Source: Cognatishimia activa (GTDB lineage Bacteria; Pseudomonadota; Alphaproteobacteria; Rhodobacterales; Rhodobacteraceae). Taken from it: a stretch of DNA of 64,000 nt. Below, piece after piece: positions 32,783-41,826 of this stretch. Both the position numbers and the translations under genes were made by a program. Below the pieces are notes generated by a model. The model saw only the letters and a list, made by a program, of their open reading frames with translations, did not search any database and was not told the DNA's origin. The stretch is from assembly GCF_001458335.1 (NCBI RefSeq), contig NZ_CYTO01000020.1, positions 1 through 64,000 of the forward strand. Direction: 5' to 3'. Positions within the stretch are counted from its first letter, which is position 1. Every line of letters starts with the position of its first letter.

Positions 32783-33931
32783 TTGAAGCAAAACCGCCGC
32801 GCTTGGCTTGGGATTACAACTGCATTTCTTGTAAACGGGGTATTCTACGGTATCTGGGCCGCACGTATTCCAGCCGTCGCCGAAACCTTCTCACTGACCC
32901 ACAACCAACTTGGCCTGCTTCTGTTGCTCTTGGCGCTTGGAGCGATTTTGTGTTTCCCCATTGCAGGGCGCATGGCGGATCAACACGGGGCAGATAAGAT
33001 CACCCGGCTTTTGACTCTGGGCAAAGCGATCTCGATGCTGGGTCTCGCAATTGCACCCAATATTTGGGGCGTCGCGTTTGCTTTGTTTTCGTTTGGAGCC
33101 TGCCATGGGGGAATGGATGTGGCGATGAACGCATGGGCTGCGGATGTCGAGCGCAAGGCGGGGCGTGCCTGGATGCCAAGCTTTCACGCCATGTGGAGCC
33201 TTGGTGCGGGCATTGGCGCCTTTAGTGGGTCTTTGGCTGTTTCATCAGGCCTCGCATATCCTTGGCAGTTCGCAATCGCAGCGCTCATTGTTCCGATACT
33301 CGGATTTTGGGGTATGCGATTTCCTTGGACAAAAACCCTGCGCGAGCTTCCAGAGAAAACCCCGCTTTTCCCAATCCCAAGGGGCATGCTTTTGTTGGTT
33401 GGGGTATTTGCCATGTGCACAACCCTTGGGGAAGGCGCGATGGCGGATTGGAGTGCGATTTATCTCATTGAAGTCGCCCTTGCTGAGGAACAAACCGCGC
33501 CACTTGCCTTGGTTGTGTTCTCCAGCGCCATGGTTGGGATGCGGTTGGCGGGTGGGGTCGTCATTCAAAATCTTGGCTCACAGCGCGCCGCTATTGGCAG
33601 TGGCGTCGCGGCCGTTATTGGCACGGGTATTGTAGTCTTTGGCCCAACAGTGCCGGTCATCCTGATCGGCTGTCTTTTCATGGGATTGGGATACGCACTC
33701 GCTATGCCGCTTGCCTTTGGCCGCGCAGGCAACGATCCCAACGTGCCACCCGCCCAAGCCATCGCAAGCGTTGCGACGCTCGGCTATGGGGGCATTCTGC
33801 TTGGCCCACCGGTGATTGGCTTTTTGTCTGAATTGGTTTCCCTGCGCGGCGCTTTCGGAGTGCTCTTGGCCTTGGCTGTGATTATGTTGACCATCGCGCC
33901 GTCGCTCCGCCCAGAGGCAGAGACACGTTAA
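32783..33931 (+). CDS. MFS transporter (YbjJ-like)
   Basis: About 382 residues with 12 hydrophobic segments. Motifs GRMADQHGADKITRLLTLG (loop 2-3 motif) and HGGMDVAMNAWAADVERKAG resemble the YbjJ/fucose-permease-like carriers that contain the conserved Asn/Ala-rich helix 4. I prefer the TTG start at 32783 because AAGGAGG ends 6 bases before it; the in-frame ATG at 32768 overlaps that motif and lacks its own. Substrate unknown. Divergent from speA. Its stop overlaps the SRAP gene stop by 4 bases. Confidence 0.85.
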   Translation: MKQNRRAWLGITTAFLVNGVFYGIWAARIPAVAETFSLTHNQLGLLLLLLALGAILCFPIAGRMADQHGADKITRLLTLGKAISMLGLAIAPNIWGVAFALFSFGACHGGMDVAMNAWAADVERKAGRAWMPSFHAMWSLGAGIGAFSGSLAVSSGLAYPWQFAIAALIVPILGFWGMRFPWTKTLRELPEKTPLFPIPRGMLLLVGVFAMCTTLGEGAMADWSAIYLIEVALAEEQTAPLALVVFSSAMVGMRLAGGVVIQNLGSQRAAIGSGVAAVIGTGIVVFGPTVPVILIGCLFMGLGYALAMPLAFGRAGNDPNVPPAQAIASVATLGYGGILLGPPVIGFLSELVSLRGAFGVLLALAVIMLTIAPSLRPEAETR

Positions 33932-34539
33932 TCAGCGGTCCAATCGACATCGTCCGCTTTCTCGATTGAAAGCATCCCATCCGGCCACGGCACCATCAAC
34001 GCGCGCGCGGCGTCCAGGTCATTGCCCAACCAAAGAGGTACATCTTCGGGTCTTAGCAACACGCCCATGCGGTGATGAATGTCTGCGACGTCTTTATTGG
34101 GCTCGCAGGTCACCATGGCAACCTGCTTCACGTCTCGACCGCCCGGGGCTTTCCAGACATCTGTGATCGCGGCAAAAATCAACGGCGCATTGCCATGGAT
34201 GCGCCAAGCGGTTTTGCGGCGTTTTTCGCCGGTCCATTCATACCAGCCATCCACGATCACCACTGCACGCCCGACACCATCAAATGCCGCTTTGTCAAAG
34301 ACCGTCTCTGACCTGGCATTGATGATGGTTTCCATCACTGGTCGTCCCCGCGCATTCACGCGACCCACAGGAATGATGCCCCAGCGCATTGGCTCAAAGC
34401 CATCCGTCGTGAGTGCGATGACGTCCTGTCCCGGCTGAATATTGCGACGTGGCTTCGCTTCTGGAAGCGCCTCATCTGCGCGCCCAGCAAATTTGGCGAT
34501 GTCCGCCAAGGGCGTCGTCAGAAAGAAACGCCCCGGCAT
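33928..34539 (-). CDS. SRAP-domain protein with Pro instead of catalytic Cys2
   Basis: A 203-residue SOS-response-associated (YedK/HMCES) protein. Active-site residues other than Cys are kept: Asn in INARSETV, Glu in DGWYEWTG and His in DIHHRMGVLL. Known members form a DNA-protein crosslink at abasic sites through Cys2 after Met removal. Here codon 2 is CCG (MPGRFFLT), so Cys2 is Pro. The start is firm: AAGGAAG precedes it and the ATG lies 3 bases after the upstream stop. An N-terminal Pro could still offer a secondary amine to an abasic site, as in Fpg/Nei glycosylases; this is inference. Confidence 0.88.
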   Translation of the reverse strand: MPGRFFLTTPLADIAKFAGRADEALPEAKPRRNIQPGQDVIALTTDGFEPMRWGIIPVGRVNARGRPVMETIINARSETVFDKAAFDGVGRAVVIVDGWYEWTGEKRRKTAWRIHGNAPLIFAAITDVWKAPGGRDVKQVAMVTCEPNKDVADIHHRMGVLLRPEDVPLWLGNDLDAARALMVPWPDGMLSIEKADDVDWTAD

Positions 34540-34541
34540 GA

Positions 34542-35171
34542 TCAGCTTCCTTTGACTTGTTCGATCAGGGACAAGACGTGCGGACCCAGGCTCTCGACAA
34601 TGCGTGCAACACCCTCTGAGTTCGGATGAATGCCATCTGCTTGCATGAGTTTTTGCACTTCAGACGGGTCAACGGACCCCAGCCCTTCCAAGAAACTCGG
34701 CGCCAGAAGAGTTTCGTAAGTCTGCGACAGTTCCGGATACATGCCGTCAAATGCTTCTTTGTAGTCAGGCCCAAAGTTGCCCGGGGCCTGCATGCCCACC
34801 AGCAGCACATCTACGTCCTGTGCAGCAGCAGCGTCCAAAATCCCAGCAAGGTTAGCTTTTGAAGCCGCAGGGTCAATTCCGCGCAACATGTCATTGCCAC
34901 CAAGGGCAACGATCATCGCGTCCACATCCGGCGTCAGCGTCCAAGCAGCCCGCGACAGACCACCGGCAGTGGTGTCCCCGGAAACGCCCGCATTGATCAC
35001 TGCTACCTCAGCGCCCTGCCCCGTCAGCCACGCCTGAAGTTGCGGCACAAACCCTTGCTCTGCCTGCAAACCATAGCCTTGGGTCAGGCTATCGCCCATG
35101 GCCGCAATCGTGACCGGCTCTGCAAAAACCGCGGTGGTCGACAGCAAAAGCACAGCACTCGCCTTGCTCAT
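34542..35171 (-). CDS. tesA: Arylesterase / acyl-CoA thioesterase I-like (TesA), secreted
   Basis: A 209-residue SGNH hydrolase. Signal peptide SKASAVLLLSTTAVFA at the N terminus, then block I AAMGDSLTQGYG (Ser), block III ALGGNDMLRG (Gly-Asn-Asp) and C-terminal DGIHPNSEG (Asp-His). Predicted to be periplasmic. As in E. coli, tesA is divergent from an ABC pair (ybbA-ybbP). The ATG at 35171 is chosen; an earlier Met at 35318 would run into the ABC gene start. Stop lies 2 bases before the SRAP gene start, so both share a transcript. Confidence 0.9.
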   Translation of the reverse strand: MSKASAVLLLSTTAVFAEPVTIAAMGDSLTQGYGLQAEQGFVPQLQAWLTGQGAEVAVINAGVSGDTTAGGLSRAAWTLTPDVDAMIVALGGNDMLRGIDPAASKANLAGILDAAAAQDVDVLLVGMQAPGNFGPDYKEAFDGMYPELSQTYETLLAPSFLEGLGSVDPSEVQKLMQADGIHPNSEGVARIVESLGPHVLSLIEQVKGS

Positions 35172-35222
35172 GGCACTCAAGGCCCCATATTGGCGTTTAA
35201 GATTGATCAACAGGCATACTCC

Positions 35223-35909
35223 ATGGACACGATCCTCTCTCTCAAAGATGTGCATTTGGCGCTGGAAGGCAACGCCGGGCTGGTAGAAATTTTGCACGGC
35301 ATTTCTATGGACGTCCAAAAGGGCGAAACATTGGGGCTGATTGGGCCGTCCGGTTCGGGAAAATCATCGCTCTTGATGCTGATGGGCGGGCTGGAGCGTT
35401 CAACAGGCGGTACGATCACCGCGTTGGGCCAAGATATCACCCATATGGACGAGGATGCATTGGCGCGGTTTCGCCGTGACCACATGGGCGTGGTCTTCCA
35501 AAGCTTCCATCTGATCCCAACCATGACGGCGCTGGAAAATGTCGCCACACCACTGGAACTTGCGGGTCACAAAGACGCCTTTGAGCGTGCGGAAGCAGAG
35601 TTGGAAGCGGTCGGTCTGGGACATCGCGCAGATCACTATCCCGCCCAAATGTCTGGTGGCGAGCAGCAAAGGGTCGCACTTGCCCGTGCTTCCGCCCCAC
35701 GCCCGCAGATTTTGCTAGCGGATGAGCCGACCGGCAACCTGGATGGCACCAACGGTGCGGCGATCATGGATTTGCTATTTGGGCTGCGCGACCGCCATGG
35801 GGCGACCTTAATCCTGGTGACCCATTCCAACGAGCTGGCAAACCGCTGTGACCGGGTTATTCGCCTGCGCGATGGTCGTGTGGACACAATGAAAAAGGCC
35901 GCGGAATGA
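35223..35909 (+). CDS. ybbA: ABC transporter ATP-binding protein (YbbA/LolD-like)
   Basis: A 228-residue ATPase. Walker A is GPSGSGKSS, Q-loop VFQSFHLIPTM, signature MSGGEQQR, Walker B ILLADEPTGNLD and H-loop LILVTHS. LolD/YbbA-type enzymes power lipoprotein or lipid extraction rather than solute import. Start ATG 35223; the longer frame upstream overlaps tesA. Stop overlaps the ybbP start by 4 bases, so ATPase and permease are translated together. Confidence 0.93.
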   Translation: MDTILSLKDVHLALEGNAGLVEILHGISMDVQKGETLGLIGPSGSGKSSLLMLMGGLERSTGGTITALGQDITHMDEDALARFRRDHMGVVFQSFHLIPTMTALENVATPLELAGHKDAFERAEAELEAVGLGHRADHYPAQMSGGEQQRVALARASAPRPQILLADEPTGNLDGTNGAAIMDLLFGLRDRHGATLILVTHSNELANRCDRVIRLRDGRVDTMKKAAE

Positions 35910-38434
35910 GCCTGCGGACAGCGTCAAAATTTGCCCGCCGCGAGTTGCGGGGCGGTCTCAAAGGTTTTCGGATTTTCCTTGCATGCTTGACCCTAGGTGT
36001 CGCTGCCATTGCGGGCATTGGGTCGGTGCGTGAAAGCATCCAAGCGGGCATCACCTCCCAAGGCACCCAACTATTGGGTGGCGACGCGGAAATGGAATTC
36101 ACCTATCGCTACGCGACAGAACCTGAACGCGCCTGGATGGCTGAGAACGCCAGCGCGATTTCTGAGGTAGTAGACTTCCGGTCCATGGCGGTGGTCACAC
36201 GCGGCGGCGAAACCGAACGCGGCCTCACCCAAATCAAAGCGGTCGACGACGCCTATCCGCTCGTAGGCGAGGTCGTCCTTGATCAGCCGATTTCGCTAGA
36301 AGACGCCTTGGGTTCGCAGAGCGGCCTCCCGGGTGCAATCATGCACCCATTGCTTGCGGATCGGCTGGCACTAGACATTGGGGATACATTTGCCCTTGGG
36401 CGGCAAGAGTTCCGCCTGTCTGCGCGACTGACCAGCGAACCGGACAATGCTGGCGGCGGATTTGGCCTTGGACCGCGCACAATTGTGACGACGGACAGCT
36501 TAGCCGACTCGGGGCTGTTGGCACCCGGCACGTTGTTTGAGACGCAATATCGCTTGATTTTGAACGATGTCAGCGATCTCGACGCGATCAAGACCGATGC
36601 CGAGTCCAAGTTTGAAGAGACCGGCCTGAGATGGCGCGACAGCCGCAACGGCGCACCGGGCGTGGCGGAGTTTGTGGAACGTCTGGGATCGTTTCTGATC
36701 CTTGTCGGACTGGCAGGTCTTGCAGTCGGTGGGGTCGGTGTTTCCGCTGCAATCCGTGCCTATCTCGCAGGAAAAACCCATGTGATTGCCACCCTCAGAT
36801 CTTTGGGCGCTGATCGCTCTACGATCTTTTTAACCTATTTCATTCAAATCGGCGTACTCAGTCTTTTGGGTATCGCGATGGGTTTGCTGCTCGGCGGCAT
36901 CGCACCAATCGCGCTGGGGCCGATTATTCAGGCAGCCCTGCCCCTTCCCGCAGTCATCACGCTTCATCCGCTGCCGCTTATGGAAGCCGCAACCTATGGC
37001 TTGCTCACCGCGTTGATCTTCACCCTCTGGCCCTTAGCCCGCACCGAAGACATCCGCGCCGCAGAATTGTTTCGTGACTCCATGAATGCAGCCAAGGGCC
37101 TACCGGCCCTGCGCTATCTGCTGGCCACGGGCCTCTTGGTCGCCTTGCTTGTAGGTGCCGCGAGCTATTTCTCTGGCTCTGTCAGCCTCACCCTCTGGAC
37201 CACCGGCGGCATCGCAGGCGCGCTCCTGTTGCTTGCGCTTGCGTCCCTCCTGATCCGTTGGATCTCGCGTATCACAGCGCCTCGTGCGCGCCGTCGCCCA
37301 GCCCTCCGTTGGGCCCTCGCTGCGATCAGCAGCCCGCGAGAAGGCGCAGCTTCTGTGGTGCTTTCGCTTGGTTTGGGTCTTTCGGTTCTTGCTGCCGTTG
37401 GCCAAATAGACGGCAACCTGCGCGCGGCCATTGCGCAGGACCTTCCCGACATCGCCCCAAGTTACTTTTTTGTTGATATTCAACGAGACCAGATGCCGGG
37501 TTTTTTGGAGCGTGTCGAAGGGGATCCAGCGGTCAGCAATGTGGAAAACGCGCCGATGCTGCGCGGGATCATCACCCAGATCAATGACAAACCCGCCTCG
37601 GAAACCGCAGGCGATCATTGGGTCATTCGTGGGGATCGCGGCGTGAGCTATGCTGGGGCGCTCCCTGAAACGACAACTCTTACGGCCGGAGAGTGGTGGG
37701 GCGAAAATTATACCGGCGACCCGCAGATCAGCTTCGCCGCGGAAGAAGCCGAAGAAATGGGTTTGAAACTTGGCGACCAGATGACGGTGAACATTCTGGG
37801 CCGAGACATCACCGGCACCGTCACAAGCTTCCGGGACGTCGATTTCTCGACTGCTGGAATGGGCTTTGTGCTGGTCATGAACGAGGCCGCCTTAGCGGGC
37901 GCACCTCATAGTTTCATCGCGACGGTTTATGCAGAAGAGCAAGCCGAAGCGCAAATCCTGCGCGATGTGTCAAACGCCTATCCCAACGTGACCGCAATTC
38001 GCGTGCGTGATGCTATTGATCGTGTGACAGAAGTGCTCGGTTCCATCGCCGCCGCCACCGCCTACGGCGCGGCAGCAACCCTATTAACTGGCTTCCTCGT
38101 TTTGATTGGCGCCGCAGCAGCAGGCCAACAAAATCGCACCTACGAGGCGGCCATTTTGAAGACTCTTGGTGCCACGCGTCGCCGCATTCTGCTCAGCTTC
38201 ACAATGCGCGGGGCTTTGCTCGGCGCGGCCGCGGGCATTGTCGCCATTGCTGCAGGCATCTTGGGCGGTTGGGCCGTCAGCCACTTTGTCCTGGAAAGCG
38301 ATTTCAATGTGATCTGGAACAACGCGCTTGCGATTGTCCTCGGCGGCATTGCCGCAACGCTCCTTGCGGGTCTCGCCTTCGCTTCAGGCCCCCTAAAAGC
38401 GAAGCCCGCGGGCATTCTAAGAACCGCGGACTAA
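35906..38434 (+). CDS. ybbP: ABC transporter permease (YbbP, FtsX-like)
   Basis: An 842-residue permease. N-terminal segment RRELRGGLKGFRIFLACLTLGVAAIAG is followed by a periplasmic domain of about 200 residues, then four transmembrane helices, a second part (about 420-500) with more helices, and a C-terminal FtsX block (LGATRRRILLSFTMRGALLGAAAGIVAIA). This two-FtsX-domain topology with about ten helices is typical of YbbP. Its exact substrate is not known; export or extraction of envelope molecules is the family role. The adjacent secreted TesA may act on the product. Ends 37 bases before a bidirectional terminator. Confidence 0.9.
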   Translation: MSLRTASKFARRELRGGLKGFRIFLACLTLGVAAIAGIGSVRESIQAGITSQGTQLLGGDAEMEFTYRYATEPERAWMAENASAISEVVDFRSMAVVTRGGETERGLTQIKAVDDAYPLVGEVVLDQPISLEDALGSQSGLPGAIMHPLLADRLALDIGDTFALGRQEFRLSARLTSEPDNAGGGFGLGPRTIVTTDSLADSGLLAPGTLFETQYRLILNDVSDLDAIKTDAESKFEETGLRWRDSRNGAPGVAEFVERLGSFLILVGLAGLAVGGVGVSAAIRAYLAGKTHVIATLRSLGADRSTIFLTYFIQIGVLSLLGIAMGLLLGGIAPIALGPIIQAALPLPAVITLHPLPLMEAATYGLLTALIFTLWPLARTEDIRAAELFRDSMNAAKGLPALRYLLATGLLVALLVGAASYFSGSVSLTLWTTGGIAGALLLLALASLLIRWISRITAPRARRRPALRWALAAISSPREGAASVVLSLGLGLSVLAAVGQIDGNLRAAIAQDLPDIAPSYFFVDIQRDQMPGFLERVEGDPAVSNVENAPMLRGIITQINDKPASETAGDHWVIRGDRGVSYAGALPETTTLTAGEWWGENYTGDPQISFAAEEAEEMGLKLGDQMTVNILGRDITGTVTSFRDVDFSTAGMGFVLVMNEAALAGAPHSFIATVYAEEQAEAQILRDVSNAYPNVTAIRVRDAIDRVTEVLGSIAAATAYGAAATLLTGFLVLIGAAAAGQQNRTYEAAILKTLGATRRRILLSFTMRGALLGAAAGIVAIAAGILGGWAVSHFVLESDFNVIWNNALAIVLGGIAATLLAGLAFASGPLKAKPAGILRTAD

Positions 38435-38435
38435 G

Positions 38436-38467
38436 CTTCTTCTTTGCAAAAATACTCCCGCCGGAGG
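38436..38467 (-). repeat. Extragenic repeat core, copy 2
   Basis: CTTCTTCTTTGCAAAAATACTC-type sequence (minus strand reads GAGTATTTTTGC...AAGAAG), with GGCGGGAG/CTCCCGCC stem bases. Same family as the sites at 29379 and 60168. It sits between two converging genes, next to a terminator. Confidence 0.55.
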
Positions 38468-38470
38468 CAA

Positions 38471-38494
38471 AACGGCCCCCAATTGGGGGCCGTT
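38471..38494. terminator. Bidirectional terminator between ybbP and gcvP
   Basis: A perfect 24-base palindrome with arms AACGGCCCCCAA and TTGGGGGCCGTT, followed on the plus strand by CTCTTTTT and on the minus strand by TTTTGCC. It separates ybbP (plus) from the gcvP 3' end (minus, stop at 38501). Confidence 0.8.
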
Positions 38495-38500
38495 CTCTTT

Positions 38501-41349
38501 TTACTCTGCCGCTTCCGCGTATTCATCCATTGGCGGACATGTGCAGACCAAGTGCCGATCGCCAAAGGCGTTGTCGACCCGGTTCACCGGCGGCCAATAC
38601 TTATCCACGCGGAAGGCACCAGGAGGGAAACAACCCTGCTCACGGCTGTAAGGACGATCCCAATCTTTCACCAGATCTTCCATGGTGTGAGGCGCGTTTT
38701 TCAGCGGGTTATTCTCCGCATCACTGTCACCTTTTTCGATGGCAGCAATCTCATCACGAATGGCCAACATCGCATCACAGAACCGATCAAGCTCCGCCTT
38801 GGTTTCAGACTCCGTTGGCTCGATCATCAAGGTGCCCGCAACCGGCCAAGACATGGTCGGCGCGTGGAAGCCACAGTCGATCAGACGTTTCGCGATATCT
38901 TCCACCGTCACGCCAGCTCTGTCTGCAAAAGGACGCGTGTCGATAATGCACTCATGCGCAACACGACCGGTCGGCCCTTTGTAAAGAACGTCAAACGCCC
39001 CTTCCAACCGCTTCGCGATATAGTTGCCGTTTAGAATTGCAACGCGGGTCGCTTGGGTCAGGCCATCCCCGCCCATCATCAGGCAATACGCCCAGCTGAT
39101 CGCCAAGATCGAAGCAGAGCCCAGTGGTGCCGCAGAAACAGGACCTTGCGTGCCTCCCGTTTCGGGGTGACCCGGCAAATGCGGTGTCAGGTGCGCTTTG
39201 ACACCAATTGGTCCCATGCCGGGGCCACCGCCGCCATGCGGGATTGCGAAGGTCTTGTGCAGGTTCAGGTGGCTCACGTCACCGCCCAGATCGCCGGGAC
39301 GGGACAGGCCCACCATGGCGTTCATGTTGGCGCCGTCAATATAGACCTGACCGCCAAAATCATGCGTGATTTTGCAGACCTCATGCACGGTTTCCTCAAA
39401 CACACCATGGGTCGAAGGATAAGTGATCATACAGCCCGCGAGGTTCTCGCCGTGCTTCTCAGCCTTGGCGCGGAAGTCTTCCAGATCGATATCGCCGTTT
39501 TCAGCGGATTTCACCGGAACAACTTTCCAACCCACCATCTGAGCGGAAGCCGGGTTCGTGCCATGGGCACTCATCGGGATCAGGCAGATGTTGCGATGCC
39601 CTTCACCATTCGCGCGGTGATAGGCGGCAATGGTCAACAGACCCGCATACTCACCTTGCGCACCAGAGTTCGGCTGCATGGAAATCGCGTCATAGCCCGT
39701 GATCACACAGAGCTTGTCCGAGAGATCATCCACCATCTCTGTATAGCCTGCCGCCTGCTCGCTTGGGGCAAACGGGTGCATATGCGCAAATTCAGGCCAG
39801 CTGATCGGCATCATTTCTGCCGCCGCGTTCAGCTTCATCGTACAAGACCCCAGCGGGATCATTGCCCGATCCAGCGCCAAATCACGGTCCGCCAAACGAC
39901 GCATGTAGCGCATCATTTCGGTTTCCGCCCGGTTCATGTGGAAAATCGGGTGGGTCAGGTACTCGGTGCGGCGGTGCATGTTCTCCGGCACCCGGTAGCC
40001 TGCGTCGGTTTGTCGTCTTTGGTTTCAATTCCAAAGGCGCGCCAGACACCCTCAATCACATCAGAGCGCGTGGCCTCGTCCAGCGTAATGCCCACGCGGG
40101 TTTCACCAACTATTCGCAAGTTGATGTTCTCGTCCCGTGCTGATTTCATCACGGCGGCTTGCAAAGGCCCAACATCCACGGTGATCGTGTCAAAGAAGGA
40201 TTGTGGATCCACCTTGAAGCCCGCCGCTTCAAGACCATTTGCCAAACGCACGGTTTTGCGGTGAATACGCTGCGCTATGGCCTGCAGGCCTTTCGGCCCA
40301 TGGAAGACCGCATACATAGAGGCCATAACCGCCAGCAGCGCCTGCGCCGTACACACGTTAGACGTCGCTTTTTCACGGCGAATATGCTGCTCACGCGTTT
40401 GAAGCGAGAGACGATAAGCACGGTTGCCATGCGCATCCACTGAGACACCAACCAAACGGCCTGGCATCGCGCGTTTATAGGCGTCTTTGGTTGCCATATA
40501 GGCCGCGTGCGGACCACCGGCACCCATTGGAACACCGAACCGTTGGGTGGAGCCAACAGCAATATCTGCGCCCATGGCACCCGGTTCTTTAAGCAGTGTC
40601 AAAGACAGTGGATCAGCTGCCACAATCGCAATTGCTTTGTTCTCATGAAGTGCTGCGATTTCATCGGTGAAATCTCGCACATGGCCATAAGTCCCAGGGT
40701 ATTGGAACAATGCGCCAAACACTTTGTCCGCCTCTAGCTTGGCCGGATTGCCAACGATAACTTCAATGCCCAGCGGTTCCGCGCGAGTTTTCACAACAGC
40801 GATGTTCTGAGGATGGCAGTCACGGTCTACAAAGAAGGCCTTTGCCTTGGATTTTGACACCCGCTGCGCCATTGTCATGGCCTCGGCACAGGCAGTTGAT
40901 TCATCCAGAAGCGAAGCATTCGCCACTTCCAAACCAGTCAGATCGCTGACCATGGTTTGGAAGTTCAACAATGCTTCCAAACGACCTTGCGAAATCTCTG
41001 GTTGGTAAGGCGTATAAGCCGTGTACCACGCCGGGTTTTCCAAGATATTGCGCTGGATCGCTGGAGGGGTCACCGTGCCATGATACCCCTGCCCGATCAG
41101 GCTGGTCATCAGGGTGTTTTTCTCAGCGGTTTGGCGCATTTTGTAGAGCAATTCACGCTCTGACAATGGATGCCCAAAGTCCAATGGCTTTTCTTGACGG
41201 ATTGATTTTGGCAGCGTGTCATCAATCAGATCGTCCAGATCTTTTGCACCGACAACGGTCAACATCTCTGCCATTTCAACCGGCGAGGGGCCGATATGGC
41301 GGCGATTGGCAAAGTCGTAGGGCAAATAGTCAGTAGGTTCGAAAGGCAT
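38501..41349 (-). pseudogene. gcvP: Glycine dehydrogenase (decarboxylating) gcvP, frameshifted
   Basis: The P-protein of the glycine cleavage system in two frames: 464 residues (39955-41349, N half, [17 protein letters not shown]...) and 496 residues (38501-39991, C half, with the PLP lysine in [18 protein letters not shown]). Together they cover a normal single-chain GcvP of about 950 residues. The join is at about 39995-40005, where [10 protein letters not shown] would need to continue as [11 protein letters not shown]; one base is missing. Both parts are otherwise undamaged. In Gram-positive bacteria gcvP is naturally split (gcvPA/PB), but the overlap of the frames and the lack of a start near the second part argue against that. 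Sequencing error or recent real frameshift cannot be told apart here. Lies 93 bases downstream of gcvH. Confidence 0.85.
39990..40010 (-). other. gcvP frameshift site
   Basis: On the minus strand the bases ...CCGACGCAGGCTACCGGGTG... read T-Q-A-T-G in the upstream frame, and G-Y-R-V in the downstream frame starting at GGCTACCGG. A single missing base between ACG and GGC explains the change; neither frame is otherwise interrupted. Confidence 0.85.
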
Positions 41350-41442
41350 CTTTGGCTCCAGTCGAAATGGGAATTGCAGCGAGGCTCAAGGCCAGGCGCG
41401 GGAGGAGACAAAAGCCCCCCACGCGGTTCTTGTTGAGTAGGG

Positions 41443-41802
41443 TTACCCGATGAAATCGTTGTAAGCCGCTTCGTCCATGTAGTCGTCCATCTGGCTCAGA
41501 TCCGCGGCCTTCATTTTGAAGAACCATGCGTCGCCAATCGGGTCTTCGTTCACTTTACCCGGTTCATCCACCAGCGCTTCGTTCACTTCGACAATCTCGC
41601 CATCCAATGGCGCGAGAATGTCAGAGGCGGCTTTCACGGACTCAATCACGCAAACTTCGTCGTCTTTAGAGACTTCTGTATCGACCTCTGGCAGTTCGAC
41701 GAAAACAACGTCGCCCAGCTGTTCCGCCGCGTGAGCGGTTACGCCAACCACAACAACGTCACCTTCGACGCGCAGCCATTCGTGCTCTTCTGTGAATTTC
41801 AT
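41443..41802 (-). CDS. gcvH: Glycine cleavage system H protein
   Basis: A 119-residue lipoyl-carrier protein. The lipoylated Lys is in [13 protein letters not shown] (ESVKA), preceded by [23 protein letters not shown]. It shuttles the aminomethyl group between GcvP, GcvT and the L protein. Normal size. It starts 24 bases after gcvT's stop and is followed by gcvP. An upstream GGAGAATCCC supports the ATG at 41802. Confidence 0.96.
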   Translation of the reverse strand: MKFTEEHEWLRVEGDVVVVGVTAHAAEQLGDVVFVELPEVDTEVSKDDEVCVIESVKAASDILAPLDGEIVEVNEALVDEPGKVNEDPIGDAWFFKMKAADLSQMDDYMDEAAYNDFIG

Positions 41803-41826
41803 GGGATTCTCCTGTGTATCTCGTGT

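Noticed and set aside
39053-40264. 403-codon plus-strand frame
   Set aside because: Antisense to gcvP; the minus strand codes for recognised P-protein motifs.
38501-41349. Natural two-subunit gcvPA/gcvPB
   Set aside because: Frames overlap, the second part has no ribosome site or start, and residues join exactly as a single-chain GcvP with one base missing.
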